Counted from the first letter of the stretch, positions 1 through 8,422 are shown. The stretch: DNA of 64,000 nt from G963677085 sp963677085 (GCA_963677085.2 CAXXFH010000006.1:620001-684000), one strand, 5' to 3'. Notes: generated by a model from the sequence alone, not told the origin. Translations and numbers: made by a program.

Positions 1-96
1 CAAATGATCAAGGACCGAGTCATGCGAGACTTCTTCATGAGCTTGCCGAAAAATGAGACTGGTTGCCGGTCGGTTGCCATAACACCCGATCCATAA
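1..96 (+). CDS. possible C-terminal tail of an upstream gene (partial)
   Basis: The first frame is open from the window edge to a TAA at 94-96 and would give about 31 residues. No domain can be recognised in so short a piece. It could equally be non-coding; the only support is the open frame and the lack of spacer repeats in it. Confidence 0.2.
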   Translation, partial: QMIKDRVMRDFFMSLPKNETGCRSVAITPDP

Positions 97-400
97 CTGT
101 TTTGCGAAAGTACGTGTCCCGTTTTTTCGGAAGCGATAAGCGGCGAGGGCAACAAGGTTACCATAAGTATCTTAGAATTCAGAAGTTAAGTCGGCAACAC
201 CGGTATCGTCCCCTGGGTGGGGCAGGCCGTTGAAGATACAATGCGGGGAGATGGACTGCTATCGACTGACGATTATCTACTGACCACTATCCACTGACCA
301 CTATCCACTGACCACTATTCACTAAAAACTGAAACCGGCGAAGCCGCGAGCGGCTGTCTCTTCTAGTCCCTAGCCTCCAGCCCCTACGAAGGACCCAACG
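97..400. other. spacer before the MoxR gene, with heptad repeats
   Basis: No gene is seen. From about 261 to 330 the sequence repeats with a seven-base period (units such as CCACTGA and CCACTAT alternate). A palindrome of family P4 (AGCCGCGAGCGGCT) lies at 342-355 and a C-rich heptad tract at 361-386. A Shine-Dalgarno-like GAAGGA at 388-393 sits just before the start at 401. Confidence 0.6.
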
Positions 401-1420
401 TTGGCTACCAAACCACGAAGTCTCGGTGACGTACTGCAGGAATTCAGCCAGCATCGTCGGGTGATGCAGGAAGAGCTGCAAAAGGTGATCGTCGGGCAGT
501 CCGACGTGATCGAGCAGATCTTCGCCGCCATCTTCACCCGAGGGCATTGCCTGTTGGTCGGCGTGCCCGGGCTGGCCAAGACCCTGATGGTCAGCACGCT
601 GGCGCGGATTCTGGATTGCCGTTTCAAGCGTATCCAATTCACGCCCGACCTGATGCCGTCGGACATCACCGGTACGAACGTGCTGGACGAAGACGAGAAC
701 GGCCGGCGCAACTTCCGGTTTGTCGAAGGGCCGGTGTTTACCAACATCCTGTTGGCCGACGAAATCAACCGTACGCCGCCGAAGACCCAAGCGGCCCTGC
801 TTCAGGCGATGCAGGAACGCGAGGTGAGCGTCGGCCAGTCGACGTACGACTTGCCCGAACCGTTTTTCACGATCGCCACGCAAAACCCGATCGAGCAGGA
901 AGGGACCTACCCGTTGCCGGAAGCCCAGTTGGACCGTTTCATGTTCAACATCAAGGTCGACTATCCCACGGCCGACGAGGAGGAACGCATTCTGGCAGCC
1001 ACCACCCGAAGCGAGAAGGTCGAGGTCCGCAAGGTGCTTTCGGGCCGGGCGATTCTCAACCTGCAAAACCTGGTGGGCAAAGTGGCCGTGAGCGAATATA
1101 TCGTGAAATACGTTGCCCGACTGGTGCGTGCCACGCGCCCGAAAGACGACACGGCGCTGCCGTTTGTCCGCGAGTTGGTCGACTGGGGTGCCGGTCCCCG
1201 AGCCGGGCAGTTCCTCATCCAAGGTGGCAAGGCGTTGGCTGCGATGGACGGCCGTTTTTCGGTAGCCGTGGAAGATGTGCAGAAGATCGCCGTGCCCGTG
1301 CTGCGTCACCGCATTGGCACCAACTTCCAAGCCCAAGCCGAAGGCATGACGAACGACGACATTGTAGAACGCCTAATCCGCGAAACCCCGCCCCCGGTGA
1401 TTCCGAAGTATGAGAGGTGA
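401..1420 (+). CDS. MoxR-family AAA+ ATPase
   Basis: 339 residues, a normal length for MoxR. MoxR ATPases are AAA+ chaperone-like proteins that usually work with DUF58 and von Willebrand (VWA) proteins in assembling or activating other proteins, often at the envelope. The Walker A motif GVPGLAKT is at about residues 54-61 and the Walker B ILLADE at 116-121, followed by INRTPPKTQAALLQAM typical of the family. The start is TTG at 401, chosen because GAAGGA lies eight bases upstream; an in-frame ATG further in is possible. It leads an operon with the DUF58 and two VWA genes. The family is certain, the client is unknown. Confidence 0.93.
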   Translation: MATKPRSLGDVLQEFSQHRRVMQEELQKVIVGQSDVIEQIFAAIFTRGHCLLVGVPGLAKTLMVSTLARILDCRFKRIQFTPDLMPSDITGTNVLDEDENGRRNFRFVEGPVFTNILLADEINRTPPKTQAALLQAMQEREVSVGQSTYDLPEPFFTIATQNPIEQEGTYPLPEAQLDRFMFNIKVDYPTADEEERILAATTRSEKVEVRKVLSGRAILNLQNLVGKVAVSEYIVKYVARLVRATRPKDDTALPFVRELVDWGAGPRAGQFLIQGGKALAAMDGRFSVAVEDVQKIAVPVLRHRIGTNFQAQAEGMTNDDIVERLIRETPPPVIPKYER

Positions 1421-1464
1421 GGGGTTAGGGACGAGGGACGAGGGACGAGAGGTGAGGGACGAGG
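1421..1464 (+). repeat. G-rich heptad repeat after the moxR stop
   Basis: Directly after the stop the sequence reads as seven-base units: GGGGTTA, GGGACGA three times, GAGGTGA, GGGACGA. Its reverse complement resembles the C-rich tract at 1867-1911, so the two form imperfect inverted arms around the next small gene. Confidence 0.8.
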
Positions 1465-1488
1465 TAGATAATCACGAGAGGTGGTATC

Positions 1489-1866
1489 ATGTCGGTTAGC
1501 AGCTACCGTGATTTGAAGGTGTGGCAGGCGGGGATGCGGTTGACGAGTTGTGTCTATCGGTTCACAAATGGGCTGCCAAATCACGAGCGATACGGCATGA
1601 TCAGCCAGATTCAACGGGCAGCGGTTTCAGTCCCTGCCAATATTGCGGAAGGTCATGCTCGAGATTCAACGCGTGATTTCCTGCGGCATCTTGCTTTCGC
1701 TCGTGGATCGCTCGCAGAACTCGAAACGCTGCTGATGATTGCCGATGACCTTGGGTATAGTGCCGATAGTGAAACCAACGGGATTCTTCAGCAATGCGAC
1801 GAAGCCAGCAGAATGCTTCGTGGGTTACAAAATAGTCTAAGGCGGAAACTGGATATCGATTCCTAA
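1489..1866 (+). CDS. four-helix-bundle protein (23S rRNA intervening-sequence protein family)
   Basis: 125 residues matching the four-helix-bundle family first known from 23S rRNA intervening sequences: an N-terminal YRDLKVWQAGMRL, a central SQIQRAAVSVPANIAEGHAR and a later RGSLAELETLL. Relatives form pentameric bundles and include the Avd accessory protein of diversity-generating retroelements; most have no known function. The start ATG has a GAGAGGTGG ribosome site just upstream. It interrupts an otherwise standard moxR-DUF58 order and is flanked by G-rich heptads on the left and C-rich heptads on the right, as if inserted between the arms of an inverted repeat. The family assignment is firm; the mobility idea is inference. 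Confidence 0.85.
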   Translation: MSVSSYRDLKVWQAGMRLTSCVYRFTNGLPNHERYGMISQIQRAAVSVPANIAEGHARDSTRDFLRHLAFARGSLAELETLLMIADDLGYSADSETNGILQQCDEASRMLRGLQNSLRRKLDIDS

Positions 1867-1911
1867 CCTCGCGTTACTCGTCTCTCGCCCCTAACTCCTA
1901 ATCCCTTTGCC
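1867..1911 (+). repeat. C-rich heptad repeat before the DUF58 start
   Basis: A pyrimidine-rich tract with units such as CCCCTAA and CTCCTAA that ends directly at the ATG of the DUF58 gene. No Shine-Dalgarno sequence is visible in it. It is the approximate reverse complement of 1421-1464. Confidence 0.75.
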
Positions 1912-2808
1912 ATGTCCACTGCGGAGAAATACCTGAAGCCGGAGGTGATCAATCAGATCAAGCGGCTCGATCTTCGCGCGCAGTTCATCGTTAAGGGATT
2001 TCTGCACGGCCTTCACGCCAGCCCGTTTCATGGGTTTTCCGTCGAGTTCAGCGAACACCGCAAGTACACGCCCGGCGACGACCCGAAGGACATCGACTGG
2101 CTGGTCTACGCCAAGACCGACAAGTATTACGTCAAAAAGTTCGAGGCCGAGACGAACATCACCGGCTATCTGGTGATGGACCTGAGCCGTTCGATGGGCT
2201 ACACCTATCGTCAAGAACTGACGAAGTTCGACTACTGCATCTGCTTGGCCGCCGCGCTGTGCTACCTGATGATCCACCAGCAAGACCCGGTCGGGCTGCT
2301 GACGTTCGACAAGCAAATCCGCAATAGCCTGGCCCCGAAGACTCGGCGGGGGCATCTCGGCGACGTGCTTTCGCTGCTGGCCAACCTCAAGCCGCACGGC
2401 GAGACCGACATCGCCCATAGCCTGATCCAGGTGGCCGCCCTGTTGCGACATGCCAGTCTGGTGATGATTTTCTCCGATCTATTGGTCGACCCGCAACCGG
2501 TGCTCGACGCCATCTACCGCTTGCGACACGGCGGCCACGATGTGATTTTGTTTCATGTTTTGGACGAGGCCGAAGTGCGTTTCCCGTTCGACGGGATGGT
2601 CGAGCTGGAAGACCCCGAAAACCACCAGCGGCTGCTGCTGGACGCCGACGGTTTCCGCCGCGATTACCTGACCGAAGTCGAGTCGTTCCGAGAAACCTAT
2701 CGTCGCGAATGCTACCAGGCCGGCGTCGACTACGTGGCCCTGGACACCAGCATGCAATTCGATCGGGCGTTGACCGAGTACCTGGTCAGCCGATCGGCAC
2801 GAGGGTAG
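1912..2808 (+). CDS. DUF58 domain protein (VWA-like)
   Basis: 298 residues. DUF58 proteins carry a von Willebrand-like fold and are encoded next to MoxR ATPases; they are thought to be MoxR partners. The family signature is clear: EFSEHRKYTPGDDPKDIDW at about residues 45-63, then a metal-site DxSxS (DLSRS, residues 90-94). No membrane segment is seen, so it is probably cytoplasmic or membrane-associated through partners. The ATG is preceded by a C-rich heptad tract rather than a ribosome site. The next gene follows after 120 bases of repeats. Confidence 0.92.
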   Translation: MSTAEKYLKPEVINQIKRLDLRAQFIVKGFLHGLHASPFHGFSVEFSEHRKYTPGDDPKDIDWLVYAKTDKYYVKKFEAETNITGYLVMDLSRSMGYTYRQELTKFDYCICLAAALCYLMIHQQDPVGLLTFDKQIRNSLAPKTRRGHLGDVLSLLANLKPHGETDIAHSLIQVAALLRHASLVMIFSDLLVDPQPVLDAIYRLRHGGHDVILFHVLDEAEVRFPFDGMVELEDPENHQRLLLDADGFRRDYLTEVESFRETYRRECYQAGVDYVALDTSMQFDRALTEYLVSRSARG

Positions 2809-2928
2809 AAGGGAGGGAATTATGATTTCGGATGTGGGAATTATGATTTGTTGGCTTTTCGTTTCCACGCTTTGCGTGGGAACCATTAATTCCTAGTCCC
2901 TGGCCCTCTAATCCCTAGCCCCTTTTCC
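2809..2928. repeat. composite spacer: heptads - palindrome P5 - heptads
   Basis: G/A/T heptads (GGAATTA, TGATTTC) follow the stop. A palindrome of family P5 (stem GTTTCCACGC / GCGTGGGAAC) is at 2861-2883. C-rich heptads (GTCCCTG, ATCCCTA) then run into the next ATG. Confidence 0.75.
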
Positions 2929-5052
2929 ATGACCTTCCTCAACCTGTCCCTTCTGGCCGGAACTGCATTGGTGGCACTGCCGATTGTGCTGCACCTGATC
3001 ATGCGCCAGAAGCCGCGGCAGTTGGAGTTTCCGGCGCTGCGGTTCATCCAGAAGCGACACGACGCAAATCGTCGCCGGTTGCGGTTGCGCCATCTGATTT
3101 TGTTGTTGCTTCGGGCGGCGGCGATTGCCCTGTTGGCTTGTGCCTTGGCCCGACCGAGTGTGAAGCTCAGTGGCAACTGGGGCAGCCAGGAAGCGCCGGT
3201 GGCCGCGGCCTTGGTATTCGACACGGCGCCGCGGATGGAGTATCGCCACCAGAATCAAACGCGAATCGAGGCGGCCGCCGAGTTGGGGCAATGGCTTCTG
3301 GCCCAATTACCGGCCTACAGTGAAATTGCCGTGCTCGACACGCGCGGTGGGCCCGGAGCGTTTCAGGTCGACCGCGGCGCCGCCCGACAGCGGATCGAGC
3401 GGCTGGAACCGGTGCCCAACAGTCGTCCACTGACCGAAGTAGTCGAAGAGGCCGCCCGTCTGGTTGGTACAAGCGAACTTGCCCGGCGGGAGATTTATGT
3501 GTTTAGTGATCTTGCTCGCACGGCTTGGCCTACCGAAACCGCCACCACGTTGCAAAACCGCCTGGCCGAGACACCCGACGTGGGCCTGTACGTGATCGAC
3601 GTGGGCGTAGCCGATCCGCAGAACTATGCCTTGGGCGAGTTGTACCTCTCGGGCGACGTCCTCTCGCGACGCAGTGCCTTGGTGATTCGCAGCGAACTCG
3701 CGCGAATGGGGCCCGAGGGATCGCGCAACGTGCAACTCTATCTCGACGACGCTGTGGGCAATCCGGTGATGCGGAGCGAACAGGATGTTGCAGTTGCCGA
3801 AGGCGAGGCGCAGGCCGTCGAGTTTCGCCTCGGAGCGTTGGACCTGGGTACACATCAAGGCCAGGTGCGGATCGTGGGGGCCGACGGACTCGAGGCCGAC
3901 AACCGCCGGTACTTCACCGTCGAAGTGCTGCGCCCCTGGCGAGTTCTTATCGCGGCACCCAAGCCGGCGGCGCGACATGCGCTGTACGTGAGCGAAGCCC
4001 TGGCGCCGGCCGTGTTTCGCAAGCAAGGGCAAGCACGGTTCGAGTGTCAGGTGGTCGAGTTAGGCGAGCTGTCCAAACAACCGCTCGGCGATTACGCGGC
4101 CGTCTTGCTGCTCGATCCTTCGCCATTAAAACCGGCCGAGTGGCAACGGCTTGGCGACTACGTGGCCGAAGGCCATGGGCTGGGGATCTTCCTGGGACGC
4201 CGTGCCACGCCCGTCGATTCGTTCAATACCAAGCTGGCTCAGCAGCTTTTGCCGGGCAAACTGGTGCGTCAGGCCCGTTCGCCCGAGGGCGACAACTATC
4301 TTTCGCCACAGAACTATCAGAATCCCATGCTCAATGCCTTTCGGGCGATGGAGACGGGTGTGCCTTGGGATCAGTTTCCCGTGTTCCGCTACTGGCAACT
4401 CGAAGACCCGAAAGCCACGGTGGTCAACTTCGCCGATGGTCGACCCGCGCTGCTGGAACGTTCGCTGGGTCGCGGTCGCGTGGTGACAATGACCACGCCC
4501 TTGTCCGACAACCCGAACCAAACGCCGTGGAACCTTTTGCCGGTGGGCGATGCCTGGCCGTTTCTGGTGTTGGTCAACCAGGTAACCGGCTACCTGGTGG
4601 GCAGCATCGACCAGCAACTCAACTACGTGGCCGGACAGCCGGCCGTGTTGCAGCTCGAAGATCAATCGCAGCGGCGCTCGTATTTACTCACCTCGCCCGA
4701 CGGGCTGAAGTTTCCGGCCACGCCCGACATGAAACGGGGAGTGTTGGTGGTCACGTCGACCGATCAGGTGGGCAACTATCGAGTGCAATCCGGCGGGCGC
4801 GATTCGGGCGTCGATCGAGGATTTAGCGTGAACTTGGCGCCCGGGCAGACCGATCTTCGACGCATCGCGCCAGAGGCCCTGGCCGAGGTGTTCGGTCCGC
4901 ACGGCTACCGAGTCGCCCGAACGCCGCAGCAGCTTGAAGTGGAACAACAAAAAGATCGCGTCGGCCGCGAGTTGTTCCCGCTACTGATCCTCCTGGTAGC
5001 CGTCGCGTTGGCCATGGAGCACGTGGTGGCGAATAAGTTTTATCGAAAGTAA
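2929..5052 (+). CDS. BatA-like membrane protein with degenerate VWA domain
   Basis: 707 residues. The N-terminus is a BatA/aerotolerance-type region: a membrane segment at residues 4-24, the conserved RQLEFPALRFIQKR stretch around 30-43, and a second membrane segment at about 55-75. A VWA-like domain follows, but its metal-binding DxSxS is replaced by DTAPR (98-102), so metal binding is doubtful. A last membrane helix lies near the C-terminus (LFPLLILLVAVALAMEHVV). Family members work with MoxR and DUF58 proteins at the cytoplasmic membrane. The ATG is preceded by C-rich heptads without a ribosome site. Confidence 0.88.
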   Translation: MTFLNLSLLAGTALVALPIVLHLIMRQKPRQLEFPALRFIQKRHDANRRRLRLRHLILLLLRAAAIALLACALARPSVKLSGNWGSQEAPVAAALVFDTAPRMEYRHQNQTRIEAAAELGQWLLAQLPAYSEIAVLDTRGGPGAFQVDRGAARQRIERLEPVPNSRPLTEVVEEAARLVGTSELARREIYVFSDLARTAWPTETATTLQNRLAETPDVGLYVIDVGVADPQNYALGELYLSGDVLSRRSALVIRSELARMGPEGSRNVQLYLDDAVGNPVMRSEQDVAVAEGEAQAVEFRLGALDLGTHQGQVRIVGADGLEADNRRYFTVEVLRPWRVLIAAPKPAARHALYVSEALAPAVFRKQGQARFECQVVELGELSKQPLGDYAAVLLLDPSPLKPAEWQRLGDYVAEGHGLGIFLGRRATPVDSFNTKLAQQLLPGKLVRQARSPEGDNYLSPQNYQNPMLNAFRAMETGVPWDQFPVFRYWQLEDPKATVVNFADGRPALLERSLGRGRVVTMTTPLSDNPNQTPWNLLPVGDAWPFLVLVNQVTGYLVGSIDQQLNYVAGQPAVLQLEDQSQRRSYLLTSPDGLKFPATPDMKRGVLVVTSTDQVGNYRVQSGGRDSGVDRGFSVNLAPGQTDLRRIAPEALAEVFGPHGYRVARTPQQLEVEQQKDRVGRELFPLLILLVAVALAMEHVVANKFYRK

Positions 5053-5149
5053 GAGAAAAGCGGAAAGCGGAGAGCGAAAGGGGCGAAACCGCAAGCGGCC
5101 CTACCCACTGACCACTAACAACTAAAACTAACAACTAACCACTGCTTCC
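5053..5149. repeat. composite spacer: purine heptads - palindrome P4 - CA-rich heptads
   Basis: Purine heptads (GGAAAGC, GGAGAGC) follow the stop, then the palindrome core CCGCAAGCGG at 5089-5098, then units such as CCACTGA and CCACTAA up to the ATG at 5150. The same order recurs at 38444-38557. Confidence 0.75.
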
Positions 5150-7405
5150 ATGTCCCATCTCTCCTTCAATCCGGTTGCCGACAGCTACCTGCTGGTAGTC
5201 GTGGTGGCGCTCGTGCTGTTGGGGTTGTTGGTGATGGGGCCGGGCAGGGAGCGTTTGACCCGGGCGAAGCGGATCGGCCTGTTGGCGCTGCGCATCGCGG
5301 TGATCGTGCTAATCATCCTCGCCATGCTGCGGCCCACATTGATCTACACCGAGGTGAAAAAGCAGTCGGCCACGCTGGTGATGCTGCTGGATCAGTCGCG
5401 AAGCATGTCGGTTTCGGCCGCCCTGGCAGGCAAGTCGCGTTGGGAGTTGTTGCGGCGTTCGGTCGACGACGCCACGCCCGCCTTGGCCCAACTGGCTCAG
5501 GATTTCGAACTGAAGGCCTACGCCTTCGACGCCGACGCCCGGGCGGTCAATGTGGACGCCGGCCAACTCGAACTGCCCGCGCAGCCCGAGGGCCAGGAAA
5601 CGGCCATCGGCTACGCCCTGCAACAGGTGTTGCAGCGCGAGGCGGGCAAGCGGCTGTTGGGCGTGGTACTGCTTAGCGACGGTGCCCAACGGGCGTATGC
5701 CCCGCGCGACGTGCCGCCGCAATCGGCCGCCGCACGGCTGAAGCATCTGGGCTACCCGCTGTTTACGATCGCCTTCGGTCAGGCTCGCGGTTTGGGACAG
5801 GCCCAGGACGTGGCCGTTGGTAAGCTGCTGGTTAACCAGAGTGTGTTTGTGAAGAACGAGCTCGAGGTGGCTGCCGAAGTGCGTGTCGACGGTTACCGGG
5901 GTCGCCAGATTCCCGTGCGGCTGTTGTACGAGACGTCGCCCGGCAAGATGGAAGTCGTCGCCCAGCAGGACGTGGAAGCCACGGCCGACGGCCAGTTGAT
6001 ACCCGTCCGTTTTCAATACGCCCCGGAGGTGCCCGGTGAGCATAAGCTCTCTGTCGAGGTGCCTGCCCAAGCCGACGAACTGGTGACCACCAACAACCAG
6101 CTCAGTACGTTCGTCAACGTGCTCAAAGGTGGGCTCAACGTTTTGTATCTGGAAGGGGCGCTGCGGCCGGAGCAGAAGTTTATACGCCGTGCGTTAGCCT
6201 CTTCGCCCGACATCCATGTGGACTACGTACGGATCGACGTCACGCGTCCGCAAACCCGGCCGGGCGATATGGCCGATCGATTCGCGCCGGGCAAGTACGC
6301 CGTTTATCTGCTGGGCGACCTCGATTCGACCGCCTTCGAGGGCGACGAACTGAAAGACTTGGCCGAGGCCGTCAACCGCGGCTCGGGCCTGATGATGTTG
6401 GGCGGCTTCCAGAGCTTCGGTCCCGGCGGATACGCCAGTACGCCGCTGGTCAGCGTGTTGCCCGTGGTTCCCGACCGCTTGGAACGCCAACGCCCGGGCG
6501 AGAAGATCCGCGAAGACGTTCATCTGCAAGGACCGTTGAAGATGCGGCCGACGCGGATCGGCCAGTTGCATTTCGCGCTGATGCTGGCCGGCGACCGAGC
6601 GGCCAACACCGCCTTGTGGGAAAAGCTGCCGCCGCTGGACGGGGCCAATCGCTTCCTGCGGCTGGCGCCGGGGGCCGTGGTATTGGCCGAGTCGGGCATG
6701 AACAAGCCGCTGTTGGTCGCGCAGAACTACGGCGCCGGTCGCGTGCTGGCCTTCGCTGGCGATAGCACGTGGCGTTGGGCCTTGCACGGCTACGACACGG
6801 CGCATCGTCGCTTCTGGCGACAAGTGATCCTGTGGCTGGCACGCAAAGACGAGTCGAGCGAAGGTAACGTCTGGGTGCGGATGGCCAAACGTCGGTTTGC
6901 ACCCGGTCAACGGGTGGAGTTTTTGGTCGGTGCTCGATCGGCTTCCGGCGAACCGGTGACCGACGCCAAATTCACGGCCGAAGTGATTTTGCCCGACGGC
7001 TCGCGGCGACCTTTGCAGCTCGTGCGCCAAGACCAGGAGACGGCCGGCTCGTTTCGCGACACCCAGCCCGACGGCGACTACGCCATCGAAGTAACAGCCA
7101 CACACCAGGGCGAGCCGCTGGGATCGGCCCGGTCACGGTTTTTGGTGTTCAAGCAGGACTTGGAATTGGACAACGCCGCGGCCGACGTGGCCGCTATGGA
7201 AAGCCTTGCCCAAATGACCGACGGCGAACTGTTGGCCCCCGAGCAACTGCCCGACCTGATCGAACGCCTCGGCCGACAAACCTCGCACTTGGAAATCGAG
7301 CAGCAGACCAAGGAAACCTTCTGGGACACGTGGACGTTTTTCCTTGTGCTGGTGGGGCTACTGGGCGTGGAGTGGTTCTTGCGGAAGAAGTGGGGATTGG
7401 TGTGA
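5150..7405 (+). CDS. large VWA / glutamine-amidotransferase-like membrane protein
   Basis: 751 residues. Two N-terminal membrane helices (about residues 13-30 and 42-60) are followed by a VWA domain with an intact metal site DQSRS (81-85). The middle (about 320-560) resembles the class I glutamine-amidotransferase-like fold seen in this protein type, with GRVLAFAGDSTWRWAL near its end. An Ig-like region and a final membrane helix (FFLVLVGLLGVEWFLRKKW) close the protein. It is the last member of the moxR-DUF58-BatA set and probably sits in the cytoplasmic membrane with its bulk outside. Function beyond this is unknown. Confidence 0.88.
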   Translation: MSHLSFNPVADSYLLVVVVALVLLGLLVMGPGRERLTRAKRIGLLALRIAVIVLIILAMLRPTLIYTEVKKQSATLVMLLDQSRSMSVSAALAGKSRWELLRRSVDDATPALAQLAQDFELKAYAFDADARAVNVDAGQLELPAQPEGQETAIGYALQQVLQREAGKRLLGVVLLSDGAQRAYAPRDVPPQSAAARLKHLGYPLFTIAFGQARGLGQAQDVAVGKLLVNQSVFVKNELEVAAEVRVDGYRGRQIPVRLLYETSPGKMEVVAQQDVEATADGQLIPVRFQYAPEVPGEHKLSVEVPAQADELVTTNNQLSTFVNVLKGGLNVLYLEGALRPEQKFIRRALASSPDIHVDYVRIDVTRPQTRPGDMADRFAPGKYAVYLLGDLDSTAFEGDELKDLAEAVNRGSGLMMLGGFQSFGPGGYASTPLVSVLPVVPDRLERQRPGEKIREDVHLQGPLKMRPTRIGQLHFALMLAGDRAANTALWEKLPPLDGANRFLRLAPGAVVLAESGMNKPLLVAQNYGAGRVLAFAGDSTWRWALHGYDTAHRRFWRQVILWLARKDESSEGNVWVRMAKRRFAPGQRVEFLVGARSASGEPVTDAKFTAEVILPDGSRRPLQLVRQDQETAGSFRDTQPDGDYAIEVTATHQGEPLGSARSRFLVFKQDLELDNAAADVAAMESLAQMTDGELLAPEQLPDLIERLGRQTSHLEIEQQTKETFWDTWTFFLVLVGLLGVEWFLRKKWGLV

Positions 7406-7549
7406 GGGGAGCGGCAGCGGCGGGGCGCTATGATTTGGGATTTGCGGACAAACCATTCCCGAGGCGTGGTCGCTTCAGCGACCCGTGTTGCACCGGGGGC
7501 CAATCACTGCTTGTCAGCCAGTGAGAGCGATGTTAGGATCAAACGCCAT
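7406..7549. repeat. spacer with heptads and palindromes P3 and P1
   Basis: G-rich heptads follow the stop (around ATGATTTGGGATTTG at 7430). A palindrome of family P3 lies at 7461-7485 (stem GGTCGCTTCAGCGACC) and one of family P1 at 7505-7523 (CACTGCTTGTCAGCCAGTG). Confidence 0.7.
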
Positions 7550-8422
7550 ATGAACGACTCACTCGAACATCTGCCCGAGCACAAACGTGACGAGTTGCGG
7601 CGTCTGACCGAGACGATTCGCGAGGCGTGCGACGACGTCGAGATGGTTGTCCTCTATGGTTCCTATGCCCGGGGCGATTACAAGGAGGAGGCCGACCTCG
7701 ATCCGGACCGCAAATCGGGCGCGGCGTCCGATTACGATATCCTGGTCGTCACGACCGAAAAAGACACCGTGAGAAACGGCCACCTCTGGACGCAGGTGGA
7801 CCAGCGGCTTCGGGCCCTCGAACTTTCCGCTTATCCCCGAGTGATCGTCCACGATCGTTGGTTTCTCGCCAAGGCGTTAGGTCAGAAACACTACTTCTTC
7901 AACGACATCTTTGTCGAAGGCGTTGCCCTGTTCGACTCGGGCGTGTTCGTGCCGACGGTCCGCGAGAAGCTTACGCCGGACGAGCGAAGAGAAGCAGCCC
8001 AGGAGCATTTTGATCATTGGTTCTCGTTTGCCAGAGAATTCTTTACCGATTTTGGTCATGCCTTTGCCAGAAAAGGCTATTCCAAAGCTGCCTTTGAACT
8101 CCAGCAAGCCGCCGAATGTGCTTACAAGGCCTTTTTGCTGGTGTATACGAACTACACGCCGTACAACCACCATCTCGATTGGTTCGACAACGCGATCCGA
8201 GAGGCCATCCCGGACTTGCCCGACTTTTTTCCTCGTGAAACCAAAGAGGCCGAAGAGCGGTTCAAAAACTTCGACTACGCCTACATCGGTGCCCGCTATA
8301 AACCCGACTACCACATCTCCGAGGCCGACCTGCGCTACTTCGCCGAGCGGGTCGAACTTCTCATGACGGAAACCAAATCCCGCTGCGGGACGTTCTTGCA
8401 GGCGTTGCCGAAATCGCCGTAA
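7550..8422 (+). CDS. fused MNT-HEPN nucleotidyltransferase protein
   Basis: 290 residues from the ATG at 7550; a longer frame upstream runs through spacer palindromes and is rejected. The N-terminal half is a minimal nucleotidyltransferase: GSYARGD at residues 37-43 and the catalytic SDYD at 60-63, with about 16 extra residues between the two motifs. The C-terminal half is a HEPN domain with a stem around FELQQAAECAYKAF and an R-x5-H motif (RYKPDYH, 249-255). Separate MNT and HEPN proteins form toxin-antitoxin pairs in which the MNT enzyme adenylylates and silences the HEPN RNase. Here both are one chain, so self-inhibition or an unrelated signalling role is possible. Confidence 0.85.
   Translation: MNDSLEHLPEHKRDELRRLTETIREACDDVEMVVLYGSYARGDYKEEADLDPDRKSGAASDYDILVVTTEKDTVRNGHLWTQVDQRLRALELSAYPRVIVHDRWFLAKALGQKHYFFNDIFVEGVALFDSGVFVPTVREKLTPDERREAAQEHFDHWFSFAREFFTDFGHAFARKGYSKAAFELQQAAECAYKAFLLVYTNYTPYNHHLDWFDNAIREAIPDLPDFFPRETKEAEERFKNFDYAYIGARYKPDYHISEADLRYFAERVELLMTETKSRCGTFLQALPKSP

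Noticed and set aside
261..330. CRISPR array, suggested by regular short repeats
   Set aside because: Units are 7 or 14 bases and contiguous, with no unique spacers and no cas gene nearby.
287..1336. Long open frame (349 codons) on the minus strand opposite moxR
   Set aside because: It lies entirely over a clear MoxR gene; high-G+C coding sequence often leaves the opposite strand open, and the product has no recognisable domain.
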